DNA of 18,883 bases. It comes from UBA12068 sp964452415 (GTDB lineage Bacteria > Patescibacteriota > Minisyncoccia > Moranbacterales > GWC2-37-73). Position 1 is the first letter of the stretch; each line of letters starts with the position of its first letter. Positions 18,852 to 18,883 of the stretch are shown here, piece by piece. The notes below the pieces were generated by a model that was given only the letters and a program-made list of their open reading frames with translations, was not told the DNA's origin and ran no database searches. The position numbers and the translations under genes are program-made. The DNA lies in the NCBI GenBank assembly GCA_964452415.1, contig CAYVME010000022.1, forward strand, positions 1 to 18,883. The letters are read 5' to 3'.

Positions 18852-18883
18852 TGGGCTTATCAAGATTCGAACTTGAGACCTCG
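18852..18883 (-). tRNA. tRNA 3' portion, cut by the window edge
   Basis: In the minus strand a T-arm TCAAG-TTCGAAT-CTTGA (5-bp stem, 7-nt loop) is followed by the acceptor strand TAAGCCC and discriminator A. CCA is not encoded. A 5-nt variable loop AGGTC precedes the T-arm. The anticodon is outside the window; the AGGTC variable loop and A73 recall tRNA-Ile or tRNA-Ala, but identity is not established. Confidence 0.8.

Noticed and set aside
1..18883. CRISPR array, phage or insertion sequence, recoded TGA
   Set aside because: No spaced direct repeats of CRISPR type and no transposase or phage gene. All conserved frames read correctly with TGA as stop.

Overview
The window looks like a chromosome segment of a Candidate Phyla Radiation (Patescibacteria, probably Parcubacteria-like) bacterium. 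The signs are AT-rich DNA, short intergenic gaps, a ThrRS without its TGS domain, a scattered minimal set of nucleotide and tRNA genes, and housekeeping genes that almost all lack a Shine-Dalgarno (SD) sequence. The genetic code looks standard (TGA is not read through). This placement is inferred from gene content and style, not from a phylogeny.

Layout. 1-598 (-): 5' part of a type IV pilin-like gene, divergent from thrS. 599-907: two promoters that seem to share one palindromic -35 box, then a structured thrS leader carrying a textbook T-box antiterminator (7-nt UGGAACC bulge between two perfect helices). 908-2990: thrS and a small zinc-ribbon gene. 3143-6021: miaB and miaA (both for ms2i6A37 tRNA modification) separated by a single-domain response regulator on the other strand. 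6057-8328: accessory genes of unknown function (a Cys-rich protein, a two-gene unit, a coiled-coil protein). 8411-10243 (-): gatB and a small membrane protein. 10340-15885: a thymidylate neighbourhood made of dut-folA (-), a nucleotidyltransferase and a dCMP-deaminase-like protein (+), a P-loop nucleotide kinase, a divergent thyA and a HIT protein (-), plus a second HIT-like protein (+). 16022-18221 (-): secE-nusG-rplK-rplA. 18409-18813 (-): an SD-bearing small gene. 18852-18883 (-): the 3' part of a tRNA cut by the window edge.

How the genes work together. dCMP deaminase and dUTPase both supply dUMP. ThyA converts dUMP to dTMP, DHFR recycles the folate, and the P-loop kinase may phosphorylate a deoxynucleotide. 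thrS, gatB, miaA, miaB, L1, L11, NusG and SecE serve translation, transcription and secretion.

Patterns that run across the window: (i) genes fall into two classes, housekeeping genes without an SD and small orphan genes with a strong AGGAG-type SD, usually closed by a hairpin terminator; (ii) degenerate tandem repeats with a strict 7-nt period occur in-frame inside miaB and gatB, and upstream of gatB and secE; (iii) palindromic elements lie inside coding and intergenic sequence. The strongest candidate for something undescribed is the T-box-like thrS leader.
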